Positions 47,138-56,531 of a DNA stretch of 64,000 nt are shown here, piece by piece. The notes beneath the pieces were generated by a model that was not told the origin of the DNA, made no database searches, and saw only the letters and a list, made by a program, of their open reading frames with translations. Position numbers and translations under genes: made by a program. Numbering within the stretch: position 1 is the first letter of the stretch; every line of letters starts with the position of its first letter. Origin of the DNA: Lactiplantibacillus pentosus (GTDB lineage: Bacteria; Bacillota; Bacilli; Lactobacillales; Lactobacillaceae); NCBI RefSeq assembly GCF_003641185.1, contig NZ_CP032757.1, forward strand, positions 744,001-808,000, read 5' to 3'.

Positions 47138-48707
47138 AGCAAGTTGGTGGCTGGTACTCGCCAGTTTGGTTATGACGATGATGGTCGTGACCATCCCTAA
47201 AACCGTTCAGGCGGCCGAAAATTCCAAGCAAGTCTTGCTCGTATACGACTCTCAGAATGTGGCTGATCATGGGCAGGCAAAGATTGCGGCGGTCCAGCGG
47301 ATTTTGACCGGACTGCATGTGCGGGTGACGACGATGGCGGCTGAGGACTACCGTGCTGGTGAATTAGCCGATTATTCAGGTGTGGTGACGCTAATCAATT
47401 GGCCTCAGACGAAGCTCGATAACGCAGCGTTTGTGCGTGACCGCAATCGATTTAACAGTCCGCAGCTACACATTGGGATGAATCTGACAGCTACGGAGGC
47501 ACAACGGCTTCACGCGCACCGAACGAATCTTTATCAACAGCAGTTTAGTTTACAGGCCGCGCACCAAGGCGTGCAGCAATTATTGCCGTTCAAAACGTCG
47601 CTGACAACGCTGACGGATTTGCCAACCGATGCCACGACGATCGGCTGGTTGAAACCACAGTCGTTGAGTGACCGACGTTACCCCTATGGAACGATCGTTG
47701 GTCACTATGGGTATTTGCCGTTTCTGTCGACGGGCGGCTACGCATTCATGTTGGCAACGCAAACCATCGCGACCCTATTCGGTACTAGTGGTCACTATCA
47801 ACCACTGTTGACGATTGCCAAGGTGACGCCGTATTCCAATCTCGAATTGCTCGACCAACTCAGCGCCTGGTTATATGCACAAGGTATTCCATTTGCCGTA
47901 AGTACGACGACGGTTGGTGACAATGGCAGTTTTAAAGCCTATCAACGTTTTGCGAAAGTGTTACGGCGCGTGGAAAACCGGGGCGGCGTTATTTTCCTGA
48001 AAACGCCGGTTGTTGGTGGCGTCACGGCTAGTAGTGGTCCGGGACTCAATAAGTTGATGAATAGCTATTTGATTCAGTTTGCGCAAAACCAAGTCTACCC
48101 AGTGGGCATTAGTAGTTCAGCTTACTGGAATCAAGATCGCGTTTATCGGACGAATTCCTTGGCGAAAGCGAACCAAGTCCTCTTGCTTCCTAATCCGGCA
48201 ACGACGACTTATGCCCATCAGGACAATCAGGCAACCATTTTTAAGCAGGCGTTTTATGGCATCAGTGCGACATCGTTTGAATCAGTCAAACAAGGCGCGA
48301 ATTTGAGCCGCTCAGGATTGGATTTTGCGATTCCAACGGCCCTAACGATGACGATGCCGAATCGTCAGGCGAGTTTGGAAGACGTTACGCGTCGTATCCA
48401 CCGCATGAATTATCAATGGTATGATCCAACCCAGCAGATGCCGCAAACGCTCATCAAGGCAGGCACTGCGACGATTGGTTATCACCAGGGGACTTATTTC
48501 TTAAATGGTGCAGCGACGCAAGTGACCAATGAAGCGCCGAAGACCCAGACCCTGGCACCCGTTAAACCAGCGCAAAGTTGGATGAACCGCTTCTTCAAAA
48601 CGCAAGGGGTCGTGTTGCTAGTCTTCTTTTCACTGACTTTAGGCATCTTTGGGTTGTTCATTGTCATCGGCCGTCGCGTTTATCTCAATATGTTTAAACC
48701 AAAGTAG
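47130..48707 (+). CDS. DUF2334-like secreted/membrane protein of EPS cluster
   Basis: A 525 aa protein with a signal segment ending near VQAAE (about residue 30), a large extracellular part and a C-terminal membrane segment (about 495-518). VTPYSNLELLDQLSAWLYAQGIPFAVS (about 240-266) resembles DUF2334, a divergent polysaccharide-deacetylase-like fold; the usual His-His-Asp metal site is not obvious. The ATG at 47130 follows GAGGAGG and overlaps the previous gene by 8 bp. It may modify or help export the polymer. The next gene lies beyond repeat copy C. Confidence 0.62.
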   Translation: MRKASWWLVLASLVMTMMVVTIPKTVQAAENSKQVLLVYDSQNVADHGQAKIAAVQRILTGLHVRVTTMAAEDYRAGELADYSGVVTLINWPQTKLDNAAFVRDRNRFNSPQLHIGMNLTATEAQRLHAHRTNLYQQQFSLQAAHQGVQQLLPFKTSLTTLTDLPTDATTIGWLKPQSLSDRRYPYGTIVGHYGYLPFLSTGGYAFMLATQTIATLFGTSGHYQPLLTIAKVTPYSNLELLDQLSAWLYAQGIPFAVSTTTVGDNGSFKAYQRFAKVLRRVENRGGVIFLKTPVVGGVTASSGPGLNKLMNSYLIQFAQNQVYPVGISSSAYWNQDRVYRTNSLAKANQVLLLPNPATTTYAHQDNQATIFKQAFYGISATSFESVKQGANLSRSGLDFAIPTALTMTMPNRQASLEDVTRRIHRMNYQWYDPTQQMPQTLIKAGTATIGYHQGTYFLNGAATQVTNEAPKTQTLAPVKPAQSWMNRFFKTQGVVLLVFFSLTLGIFGLFIVIGRRVYLNMFKPK

Positions 48708-48789
48708 GGTTGCATTCAGTCACTGAAGGGCTGACTGACGAGCAACAAGTCAGCTCATACAACTAGTACGCGTTGTGCTGGCTATGATT

Positions 48790-49832
48790 GAGCATCAAAG
48801 ATGATTGAAGCATGCTATTTTCTAAGTTTAAGGGCTCCCAGCTGAGACCCGCTGGAAAAAGTGCGAGTTATCGTAAACTTGCTGTGGTGGATGCTTCCTA
48901 GTCCGGCTTCCAGGTATTTCTGACAACGCTGGAACGCGATGGACACAGATTTAAGCCGAAAGCCCACGTCTTAAATACTGGTCTTCCACGTTAGCTGCAG
49001 TATAGATGAAATGTGTTCGGGTCAGACTGGGACTTCCGGTTAGCTACGCCAGAACGCCAAGCGGAAATGCACCGCTTAACGCTCTAGCTAGGCTAATCCT
49101 CAGTCCCAACCCGTCTGAACCTCACACTCTAAAAGCCGCTGAGCATTGTCAGAAATACCTTCCAGCCGGGATGGTATTCGAAAGGCAGACATGTGCGGGT
49201 CAACATTTTGTTGGATTTGTCGTTGGTTACTTGGTACACAGTCACTTTGATATTCAACTGTCAGATTAGTCTTTAATGATAACTAAGGTTCCTTACTTAT
49301 ACTGTCAGACAAGCGACCTCACTGAACTTGTCAGAATCTTCTTCAGTCGTTTGGGATAACAAAATCTCCGATTATAAGCGAAGGTAATTTTATCGACTAA
49401 ATTCAAGACTAGTTACCATTGAAATTTGAGGCATTGAGATGAGTGAGCAATATCTGGATAATCCTCTCAGTACTCAAATGCCACAAAGCATCACCGATAC
49501 CGATTGAAAGTTTGCCTGAAGGTCCAGTCACTAAATATTCAGTGGTCAATTGCACCAAGTTAGGTGGCCGTTCATCTGCCATTCGAGCGGGTTCCCGACT
49601 GTAGGGGCCGGCTGACAATGCTCAAGGGCGAAGTTCTTCTTGTCCGGGTGGTCTTCCCGGGCTAGAAGAAGACTCGTATTTGAAATTGCGCAGTGATTTT
49701 CTGCGTGAGTTCAAATCGATGTCCGCCCTGTTCCAGCGTTGTCAGCCGGCCCCGGAAGTCGGAATAAGGAGATCACCGGCTGACGAACAACAATCCAAAC
49801 AATTAGCATGCTTTAATCATTATCCATGACAA
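48790..49832. repeat. Structured intergenic repeat, copy C (about 1.04 kb)
   Basis: The longest copy, plus orientation, inside the EPS cluster. Its termini read TGATTGAAGCATGCTA (left, near 48803) and, complemented, TGATTAAAGCATGCTA (right, near 49818), so both ends carry GCATGC where copies B and D carry ACGTGC. 5' domain: AGGTATTTCTGACAA pairs with TTGTCAGAAATACCT. Its third arm (48990-49135) is a different, longer hairpin segment shared in part with copy D. 3' domain: GGGGCCGGCTGACAA (49604-49618) pairs with its complement (49739-49753); copy B has GGGGCTGG/CCAGCCCC instead. Confidence 0.82.
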
Positions 49833-51133
49833 TTAACGAGTTGGTACAGATAACCATGATGGATGAGGGGGAACGCATCATTAGTGTTTTAGATTATTTT
49901 TTGTTTTTAGCGGTGTTGTCGATTTGGGGCATCCTCGTCGTGAACGTGATTTTGACGATTGCGGGTTATGTTAATTATTTACAAAAGGTGCGGCAGCCTA
50001 AGCCGCAATTGCCAGCGCAGGTCCCGTTCGTTTCAATCATGGTGCCGGCCCATAATGAGGGCATCGTCATTGTTAAAACGTTACAAGCCTTACTGAACTT
50101 CGACTATCCCAAGGACCGCTATGAAATTATTATTATCAACGATAATTCGGATGATAACTCAGCTGAATTACTAGCTGAGGTGCAGTCGCTCTATCCGCAT
50201 CGCAATCTCAAGGTTATCAATACCGATAAGACTAACGGTGGTAAGGGCAAGTCGAACGCACTGAATATTGGGCTCAAGCAGGCGCGGGGCACGTTGATTT
50301 CAATCTATGATGCCGACAATACGCCTCAGCGCAGTGCGTTGCGATACTTAGTGGCTGAGTTAATGCAGGACTCCCAGTTGGCCGCGGTCATTGGTAAATT
50401 TCGGACTCGGAATAAGAACGCGTCACTGCTGACAAGGTTTATTAATATCGAGACATTATCTTTTCAATGGATGGCGCAAGCGGGGCGCGAGAAGTTGTTC
50501 AAACTCTGTACGATTCCCGGTACGAATTATGTGATTCGCCGCGATATTTTGGAAGAAATTGGCGGCTGGGACGTTAAGGCCTTGGCGGAGGATACCGAAA
50601 TCAGCTTTCGCGTTTACCGAATGGGGTATCGGATCCGGTTTCAACCGCTCGCCGTCACGTGGGAACAGGAACCACAGACGCTGGATGTCTGGTTTCACCA
50701 ACGGACGCGCTGGGTCAAAGGCAACATTTACGTGATTTTAAAAAATGCGCGACTGTTGTTTACCAAATCGGGGCGACCGATTCGATTTGATTTGCTGTAT
50801 TTTTTGGCCATCTATTTCTTACTGATGACATCACTAATTTTGTCCGATAGCATGTTTGTGCTTTCGGTTGCTGGCATCGCACACTCGAACTTAGTCGGGT
50901 TCAGTAATGCACTGTGGGTAATGGCCGTTATCACGTTTGTCATTAGCACCTTTGTCACGATTACGACGGAAAAGGGTGAAATGACGCTGGCCAATTTACT
51001 CATTATTATTTTTATGTACGTTGTTTATAGTCAAATGTGGCTCGCGGTAGCCGCACATGGAATGGTGGGGTATGTTCGTGAACAAGTTTTTCATCAACAA
51101 GCAAAATGGTATAAGACCAAACGCTATCAATAG
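49826..51133 (+). CDS. Processive family-2 glycosyltransferase (EPS synthase, BcsA/PgaC-like)
   Basis: Membrane glycosyltransferase of up to 435 aa. Two N-terminal membrane segments, then the GT-A domain with VPAHNEG, INDNSDD, YDADNTP (DxD), LAEDTE (TED) and HQRTRW (QxxRW), and three to four C-terminal segments. These motifs mark a processive beta-glycan synthase; there is no PilZ domain. With BcsB-like and GH8-like neighbours a cellulose-like glucan is likeliest; PNAG is the alternative. The start is unsure: ATG 49826 lies in the repeat C terminus without a ribosome site, and ATG 49856/49859 also lack one. Confidence 0.88.
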   Translation: MTINELVQITMMDEGERIISVLDYFLFLAVLSIWGILVVNVILTIAGYVNYLQKVRQPKPQLPAQVPFVSIMVPAHNEGIVIVKTLQALLNFDYPKDRYEIIIINDNSDDNSAELLAEVQSLYPHRNLKVINTDKTNGGKGKSNALNIGLKQARGTLISIYDADNTPQRSALRYLVAELMQDSQLAAVIGKFRTRNKNASLLTRFINIETLSFQWMAQAGREKLFKLCTIPGTNYVIRRDILEEIGGWDVKALAEDTEISFRVYRMGYRIRFQPLAVTWEQEPQTLDVWFHQRTRWVKGNIYVILKNARLLFTKSGRPIRFDLLYFLAIYFLLMTSLILSDSMFVLSVAGIAHSNLVGFSNALWVMAVITFVISTFVTITTEKGEMTLANLLIIIFMYVVYSQMWLAVAAHGMVGYVREQVFHQQAKWYKTKRYQ

Positions 51134-53216
51134 CTGGCTGCTGTGGGGAATAGTCGTATTGGCGTTACTGGGCGGCAGTGGTTGGACACTTGCCCATCCG
51201 TTGATTGGTCAAGCGGCTGATAAGACTCAGACCTACACGCAATCGTTTCAAAACACAACGACGACGCTATCTGGTGACGCGGTCGAAGCTAATATGTACT
51301 TCATTAAGATGGACTACTGGCAAGTCAAAAAAGTGACCATCAACCTGAATTTCCAAGTCTCTCAATTAACGAATCGAGAAACTTCAGATATCACGTTGTC
51401 GCTCAATGGCACCAAGTTTGAGTCTTTTCGACCGCGCAACCAGACTGGCCTGCAGACGAAAACAGTGAACGTGCCATTGCGCTTGTTACAAGGTGAGAAC
51501 CAGCTTAAAATTAGTGGCCAAATCGTCACTAAAGCCGGTGACAAAGGCAGTCAACGCATTCAGACACCAGCAAATTGGTTGACGATTTATTCTGGCGCCA
51601 ACGCGAATTTTACTTATCAATTAAAAGCGCCGACGACTGCTATCAAGTCGTTTTACGCCCATTTTTCGGGGACGGATACGATTGCTAACGCTAACTCAGT
51701 GATCATTTTGCCAGCACAAGCGACGAATGGTGAGTTGACGGCTGGCATGTACGCCTTGACGGGTGAAGCACGGACGATTACGACCGAAAATAACCAAATT
51801 CCAGTCACGACTGCCGATACGACGGCAGCAAAAAATGCGGATTATCGGCTGGTCATCGCCACTTATGCGCACTTGCCTAAGTCGTTGAAACGCCAGATTA
51901 AGCCCTCAGAACTAGCGCAACGGGCAGTCATTAAGACGGTTTATCATGATGGCCACCACGCCTTAATTGTTACTGCGCGCACCGCCCAACTGTTACAAAA
52001 AGCGAGTCGCTTCATTGCCAATCAGGAGTTGATGCAGGAAACGACTGCCAGCACGAAAACGATTAGTGCTCAGACGGCCACGTACACTTCGGAGGTTCGA
52101 AATGGCGGCACAACACAACTGACGACGAGTGACGATTATTTGACGGGTGCTAACCACCAATCGAGTACCTACTTTGTCAGTTTGCCAGTCGATCGGACCA
52201 ACGCCAATGGCTCTAAAATTAGGATCCATTTCAGATATGCCAAGAACTTGGACTTTAAACGGTCATTAGTGACCGTTTACGTCAATGATAAGGCCCTGGG
52301 AAGTAAACGGTTGACTGCAGCCAACGCGGACGACGACGAACTGACCGTTAGTTTGCCTAAGGGTCAGGCGTTGGGGCATGATTTTACGATTCGAGTGGCC
52401 TTCGACTTGGAACTCCCTGGAAAAACTGCGACCAACAATGCACAGACACCTTGGGCCCTGATTCGCTCGAATTCTGAGGCGACCATCAAATCGCAACCGG
52501 TCGCTGACTTATTGTTGACGAATTATCCGTATTTGTTTCTGAAAAATGACACCTTCAATCAGTTGGCCGTCGTTCGGCCGAGTCGGTTGAACGCGGATGA
52601 TTATCAGACGCTGACCAACATCTTCAATCTGATTGGGACCTATGCCAAAAGCAATACCGGACAGATCAAATTTTATACGCATCGGCCAAGTTCAACGGTG
52701 TTGAAAAATAGTAACGTCATCGCGTTTGGAACGCCCCAGCAGAATGCGTTCATCCGCGCGCTCAATTCCAAGCTGTATTTTAAATACAATCGCCATTTTA
52801 CGGGCTTCGTGTCGAATGAAAAATTGAGTATCGAAAAGACGTATGGCCAAAATATCGGCACGGTCCAGCTACTACGCTCGCCGTACAATTCGCATTCTGG
52901 CCTGTTGGTGGTGACCGCTGCCAAATCCAGTGACGTCTATCGTGCGTCGACACAAATCAACTTTCAACGCAATATTGCGCAATACCAGGGCGATGCAATT
53001 GTGGTCGACCATGATAATAACCACAACGATTATCGCTTTAAGAAGCACGCGACGGTTAAAAATCAGACAACGGTCAAAACGGTGGTGCAGAAAAATTCGA
53101 AGCTGGTGCTTTATCTGGGCATCGCCGTGCTGATCATGGTGCTGATTTTGATTGCCGGTTTTCTGATTATTCGTAAGAATGGGTTGCTAGAACGGAGGGA
53201 TGACCATCATGAATGA
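51078..53216 (+). CDS. BcsB-like EPS synthase accessory protein
   Basis: A 712 aa protein with an N-terminal membrane/signal segment, a large extracellular beta-rich region and a C-terminal membrane anchor (about residues 680-703). The segment VKKVTINLNFQVSQLTNRETSDITLSLNG...VPLRLLQGENQLKI resembles the cellulose synthase subunit BcsB, whose C-terminal helix contacts the synthase. It overlaps the GT2 gene by 56 bp. Start choice is uncertain: GTG 51078 has a better-spaced GGTGGGG site than ATG 51072. Confidence 0.8.
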   Translation: MNKFFINKQNGIRPNAINSWLLWGIVVLALLGGSGWTLAHPLIGQAADKTQTYTQSFQNTTTTLSGDAVEANMYFIKMDYWQVKKVTINLNFQVSQLTNRETSDITLSLNGTKFESFRPRNQTGLQTKTVNVPLRLLQGENQLKISGQIVTKAGDKGSQRIQTPANWLTIYSGANANFTYQLKAPTTAIKSFYAHFSGTDTIANANSVIILPAQATNGELTAGMYALTGEARTITTENNQIPVTTADTTAAKNADYRLVIATYAHLPKSLKRQIKPSELAQRAVIKTVYHDGHHALIVTARTAQLLQKASRFIANQELMQETTASTKTISAQTATYTSEVRNGGTTQLTTSDDYLTGANHQSSTYFVSLPVDRTNANGSKIRIHFRYAKNLDFKRSLVTVYVNDKALGSKRLTAANADDDELTVSLPKGQALGHDFTIRVAFDLELPGKTATNNAQTPWALIRSNSEATIKSQPVADLLLTNYPYLFLKNDTFNQLAVVRPSRLNADDYQTLTNIFNLIGTYAKSNTGQIKFYTHRPSSTVLKNSNVIAFGTPQQNAFIRALNSKLYFKYNRHFTGFVSNEKLSIEKTYGQNIGTVQLLRSPYNSHSGLLVVTAAKSSDVYRASTQINFQRNIAQYQGDAIVVDHDNNHNDYRFKKHATVKNQTTVKTVVQKNSKLVLYLGIAVLIMVLILIAGFLIIRKNGLLERRDDHHE

Positions 53217-54066
53217 TGACCAACGCGCGTCACTGCTCGCTGACATCTATTTGCTGCTGTTTTTAGCGTTGATTTGTACGATGGCGGTACTCATGGCCCT
53301 GACGCCCAATTTGACGTTAAACACGCTTTATTTGGGCGTGACGGTCGTCATGATCTTGATGACCTACTTCTTTGGCGTCATCGTCGGTTTGATGGCGAAC
53401 CTCGCCTTTATCTTCGTGCAGGCGGTCGTCATGATCTATCTCAACACGACTCAGCACGCGATGTTTTCACTGATGATGATTTTTTGGCTGATCATGCCCT
53501 TGTTGTTGTCAGTGACGTTCTATGGGATGACGCGGCGTCTGACCCAGTTGCAGGCCGCTAACGCCAAACTACGCGCAGATATGATGAAACGTGGGGCTTT
53601 TGATGAGCAGACCAATCTGCGGACGACCGTCGCCTATATTCAGGATGCCCGCGTTTTCATTGAAACCAATCGACGTTTTCAACTGCCAGTCACGACGGTA
53701 ATTATTCGGGTGCGCTATTATAATGAGATTCGGCGGATGATGAGTGAACAACAAGCGCGTGATTTGTTACGCCTCGTTTCGGATACGATCACGTCCGCGA
53801 CTCGCGATAACGACATCACGTATTCGCTGGACCAGGACAACCCGACCTGGGCGATTCTGCTGTTTTCAAATCAACCTGGGGCCCAGATTGCGGCTGACCG
53901 AATCAAAACGAATTTTGCGAAGAATTTGCAACGGTCGACCAGTTTGAATGCCTTAGAAATTTTATTGGTCGTCGGAATCGCCAGTTGGGATGCCGATAAA
54001 ATGCAGAGCCCGTATGACTTTATGAATACAGGCATCAAGGAGACGGAATACGATGTGGCGCGTTGA
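53209..54066 (+). CDS. Membrane protein with degenerate GGDEF domain, probable c-di-GMP receptor
   Basis: A 285 aa protein: about four membrane segments (residues 12-105), a short coiled segment (108-125) and a GGDEF-fold domain (DEQTNLRTTVAYIQD, from about 131). At the expected GGDEF place the sequence is LDQDN (207-211), so cyclase activity is unlikely. R199-D200-N201-D202 lies four residues before it, where the RxxD inhibitory site that binds c-di-GMP belongs. Listeria PssE is a precedent as I recall it: inactive GGDEF, I-site receptor, in a BcsB/GT2 EPS operon. The ATG at 53209 follows GGAGGG with 9 nt spacing. Confidence 0.78.
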   Translation: MNDDQRASLLADIYLLLFLALICTMAVLMALTPNLTLNTLYLGVTVVMILMTYFFGVIVGLMANLAFIFVQAVVMIYLNTTQHAMFSLMMIFWLIMPLLLSVTFYGMTRRLTQLQAANAKLRADMMKRGAFDEQTNLRTTVAYIQDARVFIETNRRFQLPVTTVIIRVRYYNEIRRMMSEQQARDLLRLVSDTITSATRDNDITYSLDQDNPTWAILLFSNQPGAQIAADRIKTNFAKNLQRSTSLNALEILLVVGIASWDADKMQSPYDFMNTGIKETEYDVAR

Positions 54067-54158
54067 TTTCGGTTGTGTGCAAACAAGATAGTCGACAAAT
54101 GTAAATTTTGGGGGTATATTAGGCGTCATAGTAATTTAAGTGGAAGGGGTCTTTAGAA

Positions 54159-55097
54159 ATGGCAAAGAGTTACGACGTGATTATTATTGGTGCGGGGCCT
54201 GCCGGCATGACAGCCGCCCTCTATGCTTCACGGGCCAATCTATCAGTACTGCTATTAGATCGCGGAATCTATGGTGGACAAATGAATAATACCGCCGCAA
54301 TTGAAAATTATCCTGGTTTTAAATCAATTTTAGGACCGGATTTGGCTAAAGACATGTATGAATCAGCGACCCAATTTGGGGCTGAATATGCTTATGGTAG
54401 TGTTGAATCTGTTGAGGATCGTGGCGATGTCAAAATCGTGACGACCGACAGTGATACGTTCGAAACGAAGGCCCTCGTCATTGGGACCGGTTCTGAATAT
54501 CGTAAGTTAGGCGTTCCTGGCGAAGATACGTATGGTGGCCGGGGTGTCTCATACTGTGCCGTTTGTGACGGTGCGTTCTTCCGCAACAAGCACGTGGTCG
54601 TTGTCGGTGGTGGCGATTCCGCAATCGAAGAAGGCACGTACTTGACGCAACTCGCTGATAAGGTCACGGTGATCCATCGTCGGGACCAATTGCGGGCACA
54701 ACAAATCTTACAAGACCGGGCATTCGCAAACCCTAAGATTGAATTTGTCTGGAACAGCAATGTGACGGAAATCGTCGGTGACGACAAGAAGGTCACTGCG
54801 GTTAAGGTCAATAACAACAAGACGGGCGAAGACAGCGAAATTGCAGTCGATGGTGTGTTTATTTATGTTGGGATCAACCCAATTACCAAGCCATTCAGTA
54901 ATCTTGGCATTACCGATGAAAATGGCTGGATTGAAACCAATGATCACATGGAGACCAAGGTTCCTGGTATCTTTGCAATCGGCGACGTTCGTAAGAAGGA
55001 CTTACGTCAAGTTGCCACAGCCGTTGGTGAAGGTGGGACTGCCGGACAAGGCGTCTACAACTACATCACTGCGTTAGGTGACAAGGTCAAAAACTAA
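54159..55097 (+). CDS. trxB: Thioredoxin reductase
   Basis: NADPH-dependent flavoprotein that reduces thioredoxin, 312 aa. FAD motif IIGAGPAGMTAALYASRA, active-site SYCAVCDGAFF (Cys133 and Cys136), NADPH motif VVGGGDSAIEEGTYL and the second FAD motif FAIGDVRKKDLRQVATAVGEG. It has its own AAGGGG site and terminator, 92 bp after the GGDEF gene, so it is probably a separate transcript. Confidence 0.97.
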   Translation: MAKSYDVIIIGAGPAGMTAALYASRANLSVLLLDRGIYGGQMNNTAAIENYPGFKSILGPDLAKDMYESATQFGAEYAYGSVESVEDRGDVKIVTTDSDTFETKALVIGTGSEYRKLGVPGEDTYGGRGVSYCAVCDGAFFRNKHVVVVGGGDSAIEEGTYLTQLADKVTVIHRRDQLRAQQILQDRAFANPKIEFVWNSNVTEIVGDDKKVTAVKVNNNKTGEDSEIAVDGVFIYVGINPITKPFSNLGITDENGWIETNDHMETKVPGIFAIGDVRKKDLRQVATAVGEGGTAGQGVYNYITALGDKVKN

Positions 55098-55177
55098 ATC
55101 TGATTAAATTCACTGAGACGACCATGGCTGGTGATTAAGTTCGAACTTAATGACTGTCTGGCGTTAAAGTGCAACAC

Positions 55178-55216
55178 AAAATGCGCGACTAACCTGAGAT
55201 TAGCCGCGCATTTTTT
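55178..55216. terminator. Terminator between trxB and the DUF421 gene
   Basis: AAAATGCGCG and CGCGCATTTTTT stem with an inner TAA/TTA pair; works for both convergent genes. Confidence 0.88.
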
Positions 55217-55227
55217 AGTCATTATCC

Positions 55228-55860
55228 TCAATGTTGGTAGGGGAACAGTAACAACTGTTTATTCGTATAAGTTGCGAGGTAGATCTCACTGATTTGATAC
55301 CCCTGTGCCTGCAACTGTGTCAGTAGCCACGTTTCGTCGTGCTCGCTGGTTTCCAGTGCATCAGTGTTGACTTGACCGTCGACGATCAGCGGATATTTGA
55401 CAGTGTCGTCACCGACTTGCGTAATCGTCAGTTGCCCGTTTTGCTCCAGCACGGCGCGTTTGACGTTGCGAATATCGGTAATGCCTTCTGTTCGCAAGCG
55501 GAACGTCAAGTCGTTGGCACTCAAACCGTTTTTAAGTGCGGTACTGACTAATAGCTCACCGTTTTTGATGAGTAGCTGTGGGCGTCCATCAATCATGCGT
55601 TTGACGAAATGATTGTGATTCGTTAAGAACCGTAAGACCAGTACTAACAACGTCCAAATAAGTAAGACCAGAATATACTGCAGCACGGTGACACTGGTGC
55701 TATAAATCATACCACCGACAATTGCACCAAGGACGTAATTCTGCACTTGGTCCAATGCGCTGATTGGGGCTAAGTTACTCTTACCAGAGAGGTTGATTTG
55801 GATGATGATGGTTAATAACCCGAGTGCGAGTTTGATGGTCACATCCCAGTATGAGAACAT
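55228..55860 (-). CDS. DUF421 (YetF-like) membrane protein
   Basis: A 210 aa protein with three N-terminal membrane segments (about 8-28, 45-60, 63-82) and a cytosolic YetF-type domain with KRMIDGRPQLLIKNGELL (about 88-105) and LRTEGITDIRNVKRAVLEQNGQLTI (about 122-146). Such proteins are linked to spore or envelope functions in Bacilli, but the role here is unknown. It follows the DUF3290 gene with the stop and start codons adjacent (TAAATG), a pairing found in many lactobacilli. Confidence 0.88.
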   Translation of the reverse strand: MFSYWDVTIKLALGLLTIIIQINLSGKSNLAPISALDQVQNYVLGAIVGGMIYSTSVTVLQYILVLLIWTLLVLVLRFLTNHNHFVKRMIDGRPQLLIKNGELLVSTALKNGLSANDLTFRLRTEGITDIRNVKRAVLEQNGQLTITQVGDDTVKYPLIVDGQVNTDALETSEHDETWLLTQLQAQGYQISEIYLATYTNKQLLLFPYQH

Positions 55861-56313
55861 TTACTCACCCTCCTTAACGTAATTGATTTTAGACTGAATC
55901 GGGGTCGCTTTGGTCAGGGTATAGCTATTGCCATCCGTATTGACGGTCACGTTGTAGATATGGTCCTGAACTTTGATGAGCATCCCACTGCTGACGGAGC
56001 TCGTGTTGGACCAGACGGCCGTCTTCTTAACGCCCTTTTCCTTGGCCACCCGCTGCATGATTTGGGTGACCTGCGACTTCTGATTGAAGCTGTTTTGCAA
56101 GCTCTCCCATTCATTGTATTGAATACCGACGAGTAACAATAATAAGAGAACCATGATAATGAATAAATCACGGTATTTGAGGTCCGTCTTGTGACGATAC
56201 CAGAGCCAACCGAGCACGGCAATGATTAAAATTGTAATACCGATGATGCCGAGCTGAATTAGCGTATGATTGCTGTTTTGATGGACTAAGTAGTTGTATG
56301 AATAAAAAGTCAT
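55861..56313 (-). CDS. DUF3290 membrane protein
   Basis: A 150 aa protein with two hydrophobic segments (about 22-40 and 50-66) and a C-terminal extracellular or cytosolic domain (SQVTQIMQRVAKEKGVKKTAVWSNTSSVSSG). The ATG at 56311-56313 follows AAGGAGGG 6 nt upstream; an in-frame ATG 60 bp further up lacks a site. Function unknown; co-transcribed with the DUF421 gene. Confidence 0.82.
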   Translation of the reverse strand: MTFYSYNYLVHQNSNHTLIQLGIIGITILIIAVLGWLWYRHKTDLKYRDLFIIMVLLLLLLVGIQYNEWESLQNSFNQKSQVTQIMQRVAKEKGVKKTAVWSNTSSVSSGMLIKVQDHIYNVTVNTDGNSYTLTKATPIQSKINYVKEGE

Positions 56314-56459
56314 GTCGCCCTCCTTATAAGATTCATTATAGCAAGTTTTGCGACTGACTTTACAAACCGACACTTGGTTAGCACCCCTGTACAGCGCTTA
56401 CATTAACGAACTAACCGCGCGAAAGTCGGGGATTAATGGATTTTCTTAGTAAATTTTAC

Positions 56460-56487
56460 TTTGTTAAGCCTAGCAATGTTGTATACT
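56460..56487 (+). promoter_or_regulatory. pgm promoter (tentative)
   Basis: TTTGTT (56460-56465), 16 bp, TATACT (56482-56487). Confidence 0.45.
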
Positions 56488-56531
56488 ATTTTTGTAAGCA
56501 CTAACAAATATCGGAATTGGAGATGGTTTTT

